From assembly GCF_037040815.1 (NCBI RefSeq), contig NZ_CP146232.1, positions 1,482,501 to 1,546,500 of the forward strand: 64,000 bases of DNA, read 5' to 3'. The DNA is from Pararoseomonas sp. SCSIO 73927 (GTDB taxonomy: Bacteria; Pseudomonadota; Alphaproteobacteria; Acetobacterales; Acetobacteraceae). This document shows positions 26,460-34,709 of this stretch, piece after piece (positions within the stretch are counted from its first letter, which is position 1; each line of letters begins with the position of its first letter). The position numbers were made by a program, and so were the translations under genes. The notes below the pieces were generated by a model. That model ran no database searches and was not told the origin of the DNA. It was given only the letters and a program-made list of their open reading frames with translations.

Positions 26460-27449
26460 TCACAGCCATCCCTTACGCTTGAAGTACACGATCGGCAGCA
26501 GCGCGCTGGCGATCATCAGCATCAGTGCCCAGGGATAGCCCAGCCCCCATTTCAGCTCGGGCATGAACTCGAAGTTCATGCCGTAGATGCTGGCCACCAG
26601 GGTGGGCGGCATCAGCGCGACGGAGGCGACGGTGAAGGTCTTGATGATGCCGTTCTGGTCCATGCTGATGATGCCCAGCACGGCGTCCAGCAGGAACTGC
26701 GCCTTGCCGTTCATCGTGTTCGCGTAGTCGATCAGGGACCGCACGTCGCGCACCAGGGTCTTGATCATCACCTGGTTCTCCTTGCGCACGGCGCTCGCCT
26801 TCTCGGCGCCGAGGAAGGTGAGGATGCGCGTGAGGCCGAGCAGCGTGTCGCTCGCGCGCGTCGTCACGTCGCCCACCTGGCCGAGGGTGAGGAGGGCCTG
26901 GCGCAGGTCCACGTCGCGCTTGTTCGCCTTCACCTGCATGTTGCGCGCGTTGCGGAAGGTGGTCTGGCTCGCGCGGTCCATCTCGCTCGCGGTGCGCTCG
27001 AGGATGTCGGCAAGGCGGTCCACGATCTGCTCGAACAGATGCAGCATCACCCCGTCCGGCGTGCGCAGGATGGGCAGGGCCTGGCGCTGGGCGCGCAGGG
27101 CGAAGACGGAGAAGGCCTTGGGCGTCGCGTAGCGCACGGTGATGAGCGCGGTGGGCGCGAGGACGAAGGTGATGGGGGTGGAGCCGTACTCCCCCTCCTC
27201 CGCTCCGTAGAGGAAGGAGGCGGTGAGGAAGAGGACCTCGCCTTCCTTGTAGAGGCGCGAGGAGCTCTCGATTTCCTGCATCTCCTCCCGGGTCGGCACC
27301 TCGACGTGCAGCGCGTCCTGCACGGCCCGCTCCTCGTCGGGCGTCGGGTTCAGCAGGTCGATCCAGGTCGCCGCGGCGATGGATTCGGCCGTGTCCATTC
27401 CGCCATGGACATCGCAGGTCCCGTTGCGGAGGGCGTAGGTGGTCATCAT
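26460..27449 (-). CDS. corA: CorA family magnesium transporter
   Basis: Divalent-cation channel of the inner membrane, about 329 residues. There is a large cytoplasmic N-terminal domain of alpha/beta and long helices, and two C-terminal transmembrane segments. The signature YGMNFEFMPE follows the first (TVASVALMPPTLVASI) and the second is WALMLMIASALLPIVYF. The basic tail KRKGWL is typical. Several closely spaced ATGs (27446, 27449, 27458) make the start uncertain by up to four codons. Repeat copy C follows the stop by 24 bases. Confidence 0.92.
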   Translation of the reverse strand: MMTTYALRNGTCDVHGGMDTAESIAAATWIDLLNPTPDEERAVQDALHVEVPTREEMQEIESSSRLYKEGEVLFLTASFLYGAEEGEYGSTPITFVLAPTALITVRYATPKAFSVFALRAQRQALPILRTPDGVMLHLFEQIVDRLADILERTASEMDRASQTTFRNARNMQVKANKRDVDLRQALLTLGQVGDVTTRASDTLLGLTRILTFLGAEKASAVRKENQVMIKTLVRDVRSLIDYANTMNGKAQFLLDAVLGIISMDQNGIIKTFTVASVALMPPTLVASIYGMNFEFMPELKWGLGYPWALMLMIASALLPIVYFKRKGWL

Positions 27450-27586
27450 GGGCGGCATCCCCGGCGGCCGGGCGGTGGTCGTGCAGCGGCGGTTCGCGCC
27501 GGCGGCCGATTCGGCCGGGGCGCCTCCGCTCTAGCGCCGCGCGCGGCACCCTGCCAGCGCGGCGGGATGACAGGTTGAGGCCTGCC

Positions 27587-28354
27587 TCAGCCCGCGGGCG
27601 GCTCGTCCGGTGCGGGCAGGCCGAAGCGGGCGGCCACCTCGGGGAAGGTGGCGCAGCTTGGGTGGCGGGTGCCGGCCACCGTGCCGTCCGCCGCGCGGAC
27701 GAGCTGGCAGGTCATCATCCCCGCCGCCTCCGCCGCGTCCAGCTCCTCCACCACGTCGGAGAGGAAGAGCACCTCCGCCGGGGGCAGCCCCGCCGTGCGG
27801 GCGATGGCGGCGTAGGAGGCCGCCTCGCGCTTCGGCCCCGTGCGCGTGTCGTCGAAGCCGGAGAGGAGGGGCGTGAGGTCCCCCGCCTCGGTGTGGCCGA
27901 AGAGGAGCCGCTGCGCCTCCACCGAGCCGGAGGAGTAGATGCGCAGCGCGATGCCGGCCGCGGCCCAGGCGCGCAGGCATCCCGCCACGTCGGGCCAGAG
28001 GTGCCCGCGCAGCGCCCCGGCCTCGAAGCCCTGGCGCCAGATCATCCCTTGCAACGCCTTGAGCGGCGTCACCTTCTCGTCCCGCGCCATCCAGCCGCGC
28101 AGCGCATCGGCCGGGTCCTGGCCGGGGGCCAGGGCACGGACCTCGTCGAGGATCGCGGCCACTGCCGGATCCCCGGCGTTCTTCGCCAGGAAGCCGTCCA
28201 GCGCCCGCTCCACGAAGGGGAACAGGGTCTCCTTCACGAAGGCGATGGCGCTGGTCGTGCCCTCGATGTCGGTGACGACACATCGGGGCACCCGATTCAG
28301 ACCTCCGCGCCCTGCGGCGCTGCGGTCATCGGGTGCCATGACGCGGACCGGCAT
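27587..28354 (-). CDS. mtnC: Acireductone synthase (enolase-phosphatase E1)
   Basis: HAD-fold enzyme of the methionine-salvage pathway that turns 2,3-diketo-5-methylthiopentyl-1-phosphate into acireductone. It has 255 residues. The nucleophile motif VVTDIEGTTSAIAFVKETLFP has Asp29; IYSSGSVEAQRLLFGHT and VLFLSDVVEELDAAEAAGM are the HAD motifs II and III/IV. The ATG at 28354 overlaps the mtnD stop (TGATG), so translation is coupled; a GTG nearer the fold is an alternative start. It is the last gene of mtnB-mtnD-mtnC. Confidence 0.95.
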   Translation of the reverse strand: MPVRVMAPDDRSAAGRGGLNRVPRCVVTDIEGTTSAIAFVKETLFPFVERALDGFLAKNAGDPAVAAILDEVRALAPGQDPADALRGWMARDEKVTPLKALQGMIWRQGFEAGALRGHLWPDVAGCLRAWAAAGIALRIYSSGSVEAQRLLFGHTEAGDLTPLLSGFDDTRTGPKREAASYAAIARTAGLPPAEVLFLSDVVEELDAAEAAGMMTCQLVRAADGTVAGTRHPSCATFPEVAARFGLPAPDEPPAG

Positions 28355-28893
28355 CAGCCGAAGGTGGCCGGGAAGCGCTCTGACATGTCGGTGCCGGTGT
28401 AGTGCGGCGTCCAGCCCGTGGTGTCCGTGAAGATGCGCAGCGCCGTCACGTTCGGGGTCGTGCCCGCGTCGAACCAGTGCTCCGTGTTGGCGGGCACGGA
28501 GATCAGGTCGCCCCGCGTGCAGTGGGCGTCGTAAACCTTCCCGCCCACGTGCAGGATGAAGTTGCCCGCGCCCTCGTGGAAGAAGCGGACCTCGTCCTCG
28601 GTGTGGCGGTGCTCGGCCAGGAACTTCTGGCGGATGGCGTCGATCTGCGGGTTGTCGGCCGTCAGCCGGATCACGTCGGCCGTGCCCGCGCCCGTCTCGC
28701 CCATGAAGGCGTCCAGGCGGGGGCGATAGGCGGCCAGCACCGTCTCGGGGTCCGCGCCCTCCGGCAGTTCGGCCACCGGCCAGCGCTCAAAGCGCACGCC
28801 GATGGCGGACAGGGCGGTGGCGATCTCCGCCGCGTCCTGCGTGTCCTGCAGCACGGCATTGGTGGTGGCGTCGTGGACGACAAGGCGGCTCAT
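28354..28893 (-). CDS. mtnD: Acireductone dioxygenase
   Basis: A 179-residue cupin that oxidises acireductone to 2-oxo-4-methylthiobutyrate and formate (Fe form), the penultimate methionine-salvage step. The metal ligands are all visible: His95 and His97 (EHRHTEDE), Glu101 and His139 (ANTEHWF). The start at 28893 gives a normal N-terminus. It lies 16 bp after mtnB and overlaps mtnC by one base, so the three form an operon. Confidence 0.96.
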   Translation of the reverse strand: MSRLVVHDATTNAVLQDTQDAAEIATALSAIGVRFERWPVAELPEGADPETVLAAYRPRLDAFMGETGAGTADVIRLTADNPQIDAIRQKFLAEHRHTEDEVRFFHEGAGNFILHVGGKVYDAHCTRGDLISVPANTEHWFDAGTTPNVTALRIFTDTTGWTPHYTGTDMSERFPATFG

Positions 28894-28909
28894 GGGCGGA
28901 ACCTCCCCG

Positions 28910-29560
28910 CTACGGGTTGATCGAACGGTTGGCCATCTCGCAGGCCAGCATGAATTCCAGCCCCTCCAGGCGGGCCAGGGCGGCCTCCATGTCGGGGCCC
29001 CATACATAGACACCGTGGCCGCGGATCAAATACCCGGGCGGGATCGGGGCGGCCATGCCGGCCCAGCGGGCCTCCACGGCGCGCTGCAGGCGGGGAATGT
29101 CCTGGTCGTTGTCCAGCACCGGCACCTCCACCGCGCCCTCATGGGTCGGCAGGCCCGGGAAGACCTTCAGCAGCTCGTACCCCTCCAGCCGGATGGAATC
29201 CCCGGCCCGGCGGGAGAGCACCGTGTTGGCAATGGAGTGCCCGTGCACCACCGCCCCCACATCCGGGAAGGCGCGGTAGGCGCCGCAGTGCAGCCCCGTC
29301 TCGGCGGAAGGGCGCAGCGTCGGGTTCTCCGGCGCGCCCGCCATGTCCACTGCCATCACGGCGCCGGCGTCCAGATGCGCCTTGTGGAAGCCGGAGCGGG
29401 TGATCGCCACCCGCCCACCCCCCTGATTCCCGGGTAGGCGGACGGAGATGTTGCCGGCGGTGGCCGGCACCCAGTTGCGCTCCGCCATCCGCCGCCCGGC
29501 GGAGACGATGGCCTCGATCGCGGCCGCCGGGATTGCAGCCTGGGGGATGGAATCGGGCAC
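28910..29560 (-). CDS. mtnB: Methylthioribulose-1-phosphate dehydratase
   Basis: Class II aldolase-fold Zn enzyme, 216 residues, removing water from 5-methylthioribulose-1-phosphate in methionine salvage. Landmarks are WVPATAGNISVRL at the N-terminus, SAETGLHCGAYR, the metal-binding VVHGHS and the later IRGHGVYVWG. I chose the GTG at 29560, which has GAGGAG seven bases upstream; the TTG at 29575 overlaps that ribosome site. It is the first gene of mtnB-mtnD-mtnC. The rest of the pathway (mtnA, mtnP) is not in the window. Confidence 0.93.
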   Translation of the reverse strand: MPDSIPQAAIPAAAIEAIVSAGRRMAERNWVPATAGNISVRLPGNQGGGRVAITRSGFHKAHLDAGAVMAVDMAGAPENPTLRPSAETGLHCGAYRAFPDVGAVVHGHSIANTVLSRRAGDSIRLEGYELLKVFPGLPTHEGAVEVPVLDNDQDIPRLQRAVEARWAGMAAPIPPGYLIRGHGVYVWGPDMEAALARLEGLEFMLACEMANRSINP

Positions 29561-29580
29561 CGGCCGGCTCCTCAACAGCA

Positions 29581-29620
29581 GCGCGCCGGCCGCCAGGCAC
29601 TACCCTGGGGACCGGCGCGC
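29581..29620. terminator. Strong hairpin between tatA and mtnB
   Basis: Arms GCGCGCCGG and CCGGCGCGC, with an inner CCAGG/CCTGG pairing, lie in the 81-bp space between the tatA stop and the mtnB start. There is no U-tract in the direction of tatA transcription. It may terminate tatA or insulate the mtn operon. Confidence 0.4.
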
Positions 29621-29641
29621 TTTCAGCACGAATTGGGACGA

Positions 29642-29902
29642 TCAGACCGTCGGCGGCTGGCGGACGGTGGTGCGGTTCGCGTCCGCGGCCGTGCCCACGG
29701 TCGGCGGGGGCAGGTTGCCGGCGGGCGGCACGGCGGTGGTGTCCGCCATGGAGGCGTCGGGCTCGTCCTCCTTGATGTTCTTCTTGAAGGACTTGATGCC
29801 GGTGGCCAGGTCGCCCATCAGCCCGCTGATCTTGCCGCTGCCGAAGAGCAGCAGCACGACGAGCAGCACGACGAGCCAGTGCCAGATGCTGAACGAACCC
29901 AT
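29642..29902 (-). CDS. tatA: Sec-independent protein translocase subunit TatA
   Basis: An 86-residue Tat component. One N-terminal transmembrane helix ([19 protein letters not shown]) is followed by the hinge and amphipathic helix [24 protein letters not shown] and a polar tail. The FGSGKI hinge is a close variant of the usual FG-x-KLP. It forms the export channel with TatB and TatC; neither is nearby, so the tat genes are split in this genome. It is short even for TatA/E, but complete. Confidence 0.93.
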   Translation of the reverse strand: MGSFSIWHWLVVLLVVLLLFGSGKISGLMGDLATGIKSFKKNIKEDEPDASMADTTAVPPAGNLPPPTVGTAADANRTTVRQPPTV

Positions 29903-30085
29903 GTGACGCCCCGTAGATCCTTATGTGCCGGGCCGGCGGCCCAGCCACGTTCCAGGTTGGAGACTAGGGCCGCGCATTCCCGGGGTAAACCGGACCGCCC
30001 CAGCCCTGCGGAAATCCGGTAGGGGACATGGGCCATGCGCTGGCCGGACGCAATGGGCGGATGACGGTTCCTTCATGCGGTACGC

Positions 30086-30356
30086 CGGCCGCCCCGGGGG
30101 AGAGGGAGAAGGAATTCTCCCTCTCCCCGGCCCCCTCACCCTCATCTTCTTCTGGGAGGCTGCCGCGGGATGCGGGGCTTGCGGCTCGCCTCGGGTCCAT
30201 GACCCGAGGCGCGGGCCATGTCCGCCGGTCCCGCATGACAATCCTGCTTCACGGGCCTGCTTCACGGGCCAGCCCCACATTCCGCGGCAGCCTCCCAGAA
30301 GAAGATGAGAGGGGGTCCAGGGGGAGAGAATTCCTTCTCTCCCCCTGGGGCCACCC
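30086..30356. repeat. Composite intergenic repeat, copy D (inverted module-3 pair with module 2)
   Basis: Most of the 457-bp space between tatA and the CHAP gene. The left hairpin, about 30094-30130, has loop GGAA and one bulge. Module 2 is GCCTCGGGTC paired with GACCCGAGGC (about 30187-30211). The right hairpin, 30317-30348, has perfect 14-bp arms CCAGGGGGAGAGAA and TTCTCTCCCCCTGG around TTCC. It sits 11 bases from the CHAP stop, the same spacing as copy B. I see nothing else in 29903-30085. Confidence 0.88.
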
Positions 30357-30359
30357 GCG

Positions 30360-30866
30360 CTACTCCGCCGAGGCCCAGCTCCGGTACGGCAGGATGAACC
30401 CGTAGGCGGGGAACACGGTATTCCCCACCACATTCGCCGGCGGATACCACACCCGCACCGCCGACCAGTCGTTGCGCTCGGACACGTCGATCACCGCCTG
30501 ATCCCGCGCCACGCGGCCCTTCAGCCCGCCGGAGGCCCAGTTGGCGTGGTCCACCCGGATCTCGCGCGGGCCCATCACGCGGGCCACCACGGCCACGTGC
30601 CCGTCCCGCAGGCGGGAGGTGCGCTGGAGAACGAGGACGGAGCCGGGGCGGGGGCGCTGGCTGCGGTCATACCGGCCGACCGCCGCGTCCCACCACTGCC
30701 AGCCATCGCCGCGCAGCTCGATGCCGGAGCGGGCCCGGGCGTAGGGCACGCAGGACTGGTAGCCGCCGCTCGCCTCGTAGCCGTGGCCGGCCGCGATCGG
30801 GCCGCTGCGGGTGCCCCCGCAGGCGGAGAGCGCGCCGCCCGCCAGCGCGAGCAGGAACAGCCGCAT
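30360..30866 (-). CDS. CHAP domain lipoprotein (putative peptidoglycan hydrolase)
   Basis: A 168-residue envelope protein. The signal peptide MRLFLLALAGGALSAC ends in a good lipobox (LSAC, lipid Cys16). The CHAP (cysteine-histidine amidohydrolase) core has catalytic Cys39 (YQSCVPYARARSG) and His90 (RDGHVAVV). Such enzymes cut peptide or amide bonds in the cell wall. The start at 30866 was chosen for the signal peptide over a long upstream extension. Repeat copy D begins 11 bases after the stop. Confidence 0.85.
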   Translation of the reverse strand: MRLFLLALAGGALSACGGTRSGPIAAGHGYEASGGYQSCVPYARARSGIELRGDGWQWWDAAVGRYDRSQRPRPGSVLVLQRTSRLRDGHVAVVARVMGPREIRVDHANWASGGLKGRVARDQAVIDVSERNDWSAVRVWYPPANVVGNTVFPAYGFILPYRSWASAE

Positions 30867-31059
30867 GAGAATGGCGGACACGATCGGAAAACCCCCTCGG
30901 GCCTCCCCCGAGGCCCGGGCGCAGCCTAGCGCGGCGGCGGTGGCGAAGTCAGCGCCGTCCTGCGGCGGGAATGCGGCGGGCGAGGAATCTTCGGCGGGCG
31001 TGTCACACCGGCCCGGCCTGCCTCGTCCTACCGGCGAACACCCACAAGGACAGAGCGCC

Positions 31060-31515
31060 ATGACGCCTCGCCTCGACTACTTTTCCACCGCCCCGAAGCT
31101 GCTGGGAGCCATGATGAACCTGGAGCGCGCCGTCGCCAGCAGCGGGCTGGAGCACAGCCTCATCGAGCTGGTGAAGACCCGCGCCTCCCAGATCAACGGC
31201 TGCGCCTTCTGCATCGACATGCACACGAAGGACGCCATGAAGGCCGGGGAGAGCCCGGCGCGCCTCTTCCTGCTGAACGCCTGGCGGGAGGCGCCGAACT
31301 TCACGGACCGGGAGCGCGCGGCCCTGGCCTGGACGGAGGCGCTGACCCTGGTCTCCCATACGCACGCGCCGGACGAGGACTACGAGGCGCTGAAGGCGCA
31401 GTTCACCGAGGAGGAAATCGTGGGCCTGACAATGCAGATCGCCACGATCAACGCCTGGAACCGGCTCGCCATCGGCTTCCGCAGCGTCCCCGGCGTGATG
31501 CCCAAGGCGGCCTGA
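31060..31515 (+). CDS. Carboxymuconolactone decarboxylase family (AhpD-like) protein
   Basis: A 151-residue all-helical protein of the CMD/AhpD type. The redox-active motif is GCAFCIDMH with Cys48, Cys51 and His55, as in peroxidase-like AhpD proteins. AAGGA precedes the ATG at 31060. The gene ends one base before an ECF41 sigma factor. CMD-type genes are a recognised neighbour of ECF41 sigma factors, so it is probably the target of the adjacent regulator and part of an oxidative or electrophile response; that role is inference. Confidence 0.92.
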   Translation: MTPRLDYFSTAPKLLGAMMNLERAVASSGLEHSLIELVKTRASQINGCAFCIDMHTKDAMKAGESPARLFLLNAWREAPNFTDRERAALAWTEALTLVSHTHAPDEDYEALKAQFTEEEIVGLTMQIATINAWNRLAIGFRSVPGVMPKAA

Positions 31516-31516
31516 C

Positions 31517-32407
31517 GTGGCGGGCGGGCCCGATCCGGTGCAGCACTTCGCCCCGCTGCGGCGGGAGCTGATCGGGCTCGCCTACCGCATGACCGGCTCC
31601 CTCGCCACCGCGGAGGACCTCGCGCAGGAAGCCTTCCTGCGCTGGAACGCCGCGGACCGAAGCGAGATCGAGCTGCCCCGCGCCTGGCTGCTGAAGGCCA
31701 CGGCGCGGCTGAGCCTGGACCACCTGAAATCCGCCCGCCACCGGCGGGAGAGCTATGTCGGCCCCTGGCTGCCCGAGCCGATGCTGGCAACAGAGGATGC
31801 CCCGCAGCAGGCGGCGCATGAGCGGGCGCAGGACATCTCGGTGGCCTTTCTCCTCACCCTCCAGCGCCTCTCCCCGGCGGAGCGCGCGGTCTTCATCCTG
31901 CACGACCTGTTCGAGACCTCCTTCGCCGAGATCGCCGCCCTCCTCCACCGCAGCGAGGCCGCCTGCCGCCAGTTGGCCAGCCGCGCCCGCGCCCATCTCG
32001 GGGAGGCCCAGCCCCGGCAATCCGTGACGGAGGAGGAGGCACAACGCATCGCCCGCGCCTTCATGGAAGCGGCGCGGGAGGGCCGGGAGGACGCGCTGCG
32101 GGCCCTGCTGGCAGCGGACGTGGTGCTGCACACCGATGGCGGCGGCATCCGCCCCGCCGCCCGCAAGCTGATCTTCGGCGCCGACAAGGTGAGCCGCTTC
32201 TTCGTCGGACTGTCCCGCAAGGTGCCGCCCCCCGAGGCCCTGCTATATCTGGGCCGCCTCAACGACCTGCCCGGCTATGTCACGCTGGAGGCGGACGGCC
32301 TGCCCCAGGCCACCACGCTGGAGATCGTGGAGGGCCGGATCGTCGCGGTCTACGTCATGCGGAACCCCGAGAAGCTCGGCGCGCTGCGCGATCGCCTGCC
32401 GGGCTGA
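31517..32407 (+). CDS. ECF41-group RNA polymerase sigma factor (SigJ-like)
   Basis: A 296-residue ECF sigma factor with sigma-2 (about 10-75), sigma-4 (about 105-160) and a C-terminal SnoaL-like extension (about 170-292). Three ECF41 markers are present: WLPEP in the linker (84-88), DGGG (207-210) and NPEKL (283-287). In this group the fused C-terminal domain replaces a separate anti-sigma factor. It starts with GTG at 31517, one base after the AhpD-like gene. Confidence 0.93.
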   Translation: MAGGPDPVQHFAPLRRELIGLAYRMTGSLATAEDLAQEAFLRWNAADRSEIELPRAWLLKATARLSLDHLKSARHRRESYVGPWLPEPMLATEDAPQQAAHERAQDISVAFLLTLQRLSPAERAVFILHDLFETSFAEIAALLHRSEAACRQLASRARAHLGEAQPRQSVTEEEAQRIARAFMEAAREGREDALRALLAADVVLHTDGGGIRPAARKLIFGADKVSRFFVGLSRKVPPPEALLYLGRLNDLPGYVTLEADGLPQATTLEIVEGRIVAVYVMRNPEKLGALRDRLPG

Positions 32408-32474
32408 AGGGGCTGGCGCACCTCCGAACCGGGGGCCATCTTCCGCCGCCTCACGCACAGGGGGCACCTCCATC

Positions 32475-33464
32475 TTGGCTTCCGAACATCCCGACACCGT
32501 CAAACTCGGCATTGTCGGCTTCGGCATCATGGGCGAGCGCCTGCTGCGCGCCGCGCTCGACCACCACGGCGCCCCACTGCGCCTGACCGGCGTCTGGGAC
32601 CCCTCTCCCGAGGCCGCCGCCCGCCTCGCCTCCATTGCCCCCGAACTGCCGATGCTGGAGAGCGCGGAGGCCGTGATCGCCGGCTGCGACGGACTCTACG
32701 TGGCCGCCCCGCCCGCCGCCCACCTGCCGCTCGCCGGCGCCGCGCTCGCCGCCGGCCGCTCCGTCCTGCTGGAGAAGCCCCTCTCCCACGACACGGCGGC
32801 CGCCCGCGCCTTCGTCGCCCACGCCGAAGCGGAGGGCGCCCGCGCCGGGGTGAACTTCCCCATGGCGTCCTCCCCCGCCGTGGCCGGGCTCCGCGCCTGG
32901 ATGGAATCCGGCGCCGTCGGCACCCCGCACTCCCTCTCCATCGAGGTCGCCTTCGCCACCTGGCCCCGCGCCTGGCAGCACGACGCCGCCTCCTGGCTCT
33001 CCCGCCGCGCCGAGGGCGGCTTCACGCGGGAGGTGGTCTCCCACTTCCTCTTCCTCACCCGCCGCCTGCTCGGCCCGCTGGCGCTGGAATCCGCCCGCGC
33101 CACCTACCCCGGCGAGGACCGCTCCGAGACCGCCGTGGAGGCTCGCCTCACCGCCGGCGGCATCCCCGTGACCCTTCGCGGCGGCGTCGGCACGACCGAC
33201 CGCGACGACACCAACGCCTGGACCCTGCGCGGCCCCGCCGGCGCCATCCGCCTGCGGGATTGGTCGATCGCCGAGCGCGAGGGCCCGGACGGCTGGGCCA
33301 CCGCCCCCGACGCCATCCCCAACGAGCGCATGCGCCCGATGGTCCTGCGCGGCCAGCTGGACAAGGTGATCGCCATGACCCGCGGCGAACCCCACACCCT
33401 GGCTACCTTGCGCGAGGCGCTGGAGGTGCAGGAGATCGTGGAGGCGGTGCTCGCGGCGGGGTAG
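32475..33464 (+). CDS. Gfo/Idh/MocA family oxidoreductase
   Basis: A 329-residue NAD(P)-dependent dehydrogenase. The Rossmann motif is LGIVGFGIMGERLL at the N-terminus, the catalytic-lysine motif LLEKPLSHD, and a C-terminal alpha/beta domain holds the sugar or cyclitol site. The best start is TTG at 32475 (AGGGG ten bases upstream), because no ATG or GTG sits suitably before the fold; longer frames run back over the sigma gene. It lies 67 bp after the sigma factor, so cotranscription is possible. Substrate unknown. Confidence 0.85.
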   Translation: MASEHPDTVKLGIVGFGIMGERLLRAALDHHGAPLRLTGVWDPSPEAAARLASIAPELPMLESAEAVIAGCDGLYVAAPPAAHLPLAGAALAAGRSVLLEKPLSHDTAAARAFVAHAEAEGARAGVNFPMASSPAVAGLRAWMESGAVGTPHSLSIEVAFATWPRAWQHDAASWLSRRAEGGFTREVVSHFLFLTRRLLGPLALESARATYPGEDRSETAVEARLTAGGIPVTLRGGVGTTDRDDTNAWTLRGPAGAIRLRDWSIAEREGPDGWATAPDAIPNERMRPMVLRGQLDKVIAMTRGEPHTLATLREALEVQEIVEAVLAAG

Positions 33465-33629
33465 CGGGACGCCGCGGGGCCCCGTTCCCGCCGGTCCTGG
33501 TCCTCGTTCGCGGGCCCGCTCAGCGTGACACGCGCCCGGCGCGATGCCACGGTCTGCAGACACCCGGCGGCTGCGGCCGGGCACGGAAGCGAAGGTCCGG
33601 GAAACGGACGGAATGGGAGAGGACGAGGG

Positions 33630-34709
33630 ATGAGAAGGACGTTCCTGCGCGGCGCGGCGCTGACCGCCGCGGCCGCCGCGCTACCGGACGCGGTCCGGGC
33701 CCAGGGCACCGCGCCGGCCCCCGGCCCTTCCGCCCCGGCACCGGCCTCGGGCAAGGCTCCCCTCACCCTCTCCGACTTCGGCTCCTTCCACGTCGGGGGG
33801 CGTGACTTCGTCATCTCCGGCCAGCCGACGCGGGAGGTGCTCTTCTCCCCCGGCGGGCAGCCGGCGCGCGTCGATCCGAACGGCACCTACCTCATCGGCG
33901 GCATGTATGCCGGCTACATGATTCCCGAGCCCCGGCGCGGCCGCTTCCCGCTGCTGATGTGGCACGGCGGCGGCCTGACCGGCGTGACCTGGGAGACGAC
34001 GCCGGACGGGCGCGAGGGCTGGCAGCACTTCTTCCTGCGCCGCGGCTGGCCCGTCTATGTCTCCGACGCCACGGAGCGCGGGCGCTCCGGCTGGACGATG
34101 ATCCCGGAGGCGACCGGCGGCCAGCCGGTCTTCCTAACCGAGAACAACCCCTGGGAGCGCTTCCGCATCGGCGACGGCCCCCGTGAGCGCGGCACCACCC
34201 TGCCGGGCAACCAGTTTCCGTCCGATCCCGCCAGCTACCGCAGCTTCATGCGCCAGAACGTGCCGCGCTTCACCACGACGGACGAGCTGACGCTTGAGGC
34301 CTACGGCGCCCTGCTCGACCGCGTGGGCCCGAGCGTGGTGATGGTGCACAGCCAGGGCGGCTTCTTCGGCTGGCGCGCGGCGCAGGAGCGGCCGGACAAG
34401 GTGCGGGCGCTGGTGCTGGTGGAGCCGGCCGCGACCGGCGACATCGCCAGGGCCGCCGCGCTGAAGGACGTGCCGATGCTCGTCCTCTACGGCGACTACA
34501 TCGAGGGCGACGCGCGCTGGCCGACGATCCGCGCCAACGGGATGCGCTTCGCCGAAGCGGTCCGCGCCGCCGGCGGCAGCGTGGACGTGGTGAACCTGCC
34601 GGAGCGCGGGATCCGCGGGAATAGCCACATGGTCATGATGGACCGCAACAGCGACGAGGTCGCGGCCCTGGTCCAGGACTGGCTCGTGGCGAAAGGGCTC
34701 TGGGCCTGA
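33630..34709 (+). CDS. Exported alpha/beta hydrolase (esterase-like)
   Basis: A 359-residue protein with a signal peptide (MRRTFLRGAALTAAAAALPDAVRAQ). The mature enzyme has MWHGGGLTG as oxyanion segment, the nucleophile elbow MVHSQGGFFG (Ser), an acid near LVLYGDYIEGD and a His near NSHMVMMD. GAGG precedes the ATG. Its stop overlaps the start of a Bug receptor (TGATG), so hydrolase and binding protein are translationally coupled. Together they suggest hydrolysis of an ester or lactone outside the cytoplasm and capture of the acid product (inference). Confidence 0.85.
   Translation: MRRTFLRGAALTAAAAALPDAVRAQGTAPAPGPSAPAPASGKAPLTLSDFGSFHVGGRDFVISGQPTREVLFSPGGQPARVDPNGTYLIGGMYAGYMIPEPRRGRFPLLMWHGGGLTGVTWETTPDGREGWQHFFLRRGWPVYVSDATERGRSGWTMIPEATGGQPVFLTENNPWERFRIGDGPRERGTTLPGNQFPSDPASYRSFMRQNVPRFTTTDELTLEAYGALLDRVGPSVVMVHSQGGFFGWRAAQERPDKVRALVLVEPAATGDIARAAALKDVPMLVLYGDYIEGDARWPTIRANGMRFAEAVRAAGGSVDVVNLPERGIRGNSHMVMMDRNSDEVAALVQDWLVAKGLWA

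Noticed and set aside
29903..30085. Additional gene between tatA and repeat copy D
   Set aside because: Only short frames with atypical composition and no ribosome site.
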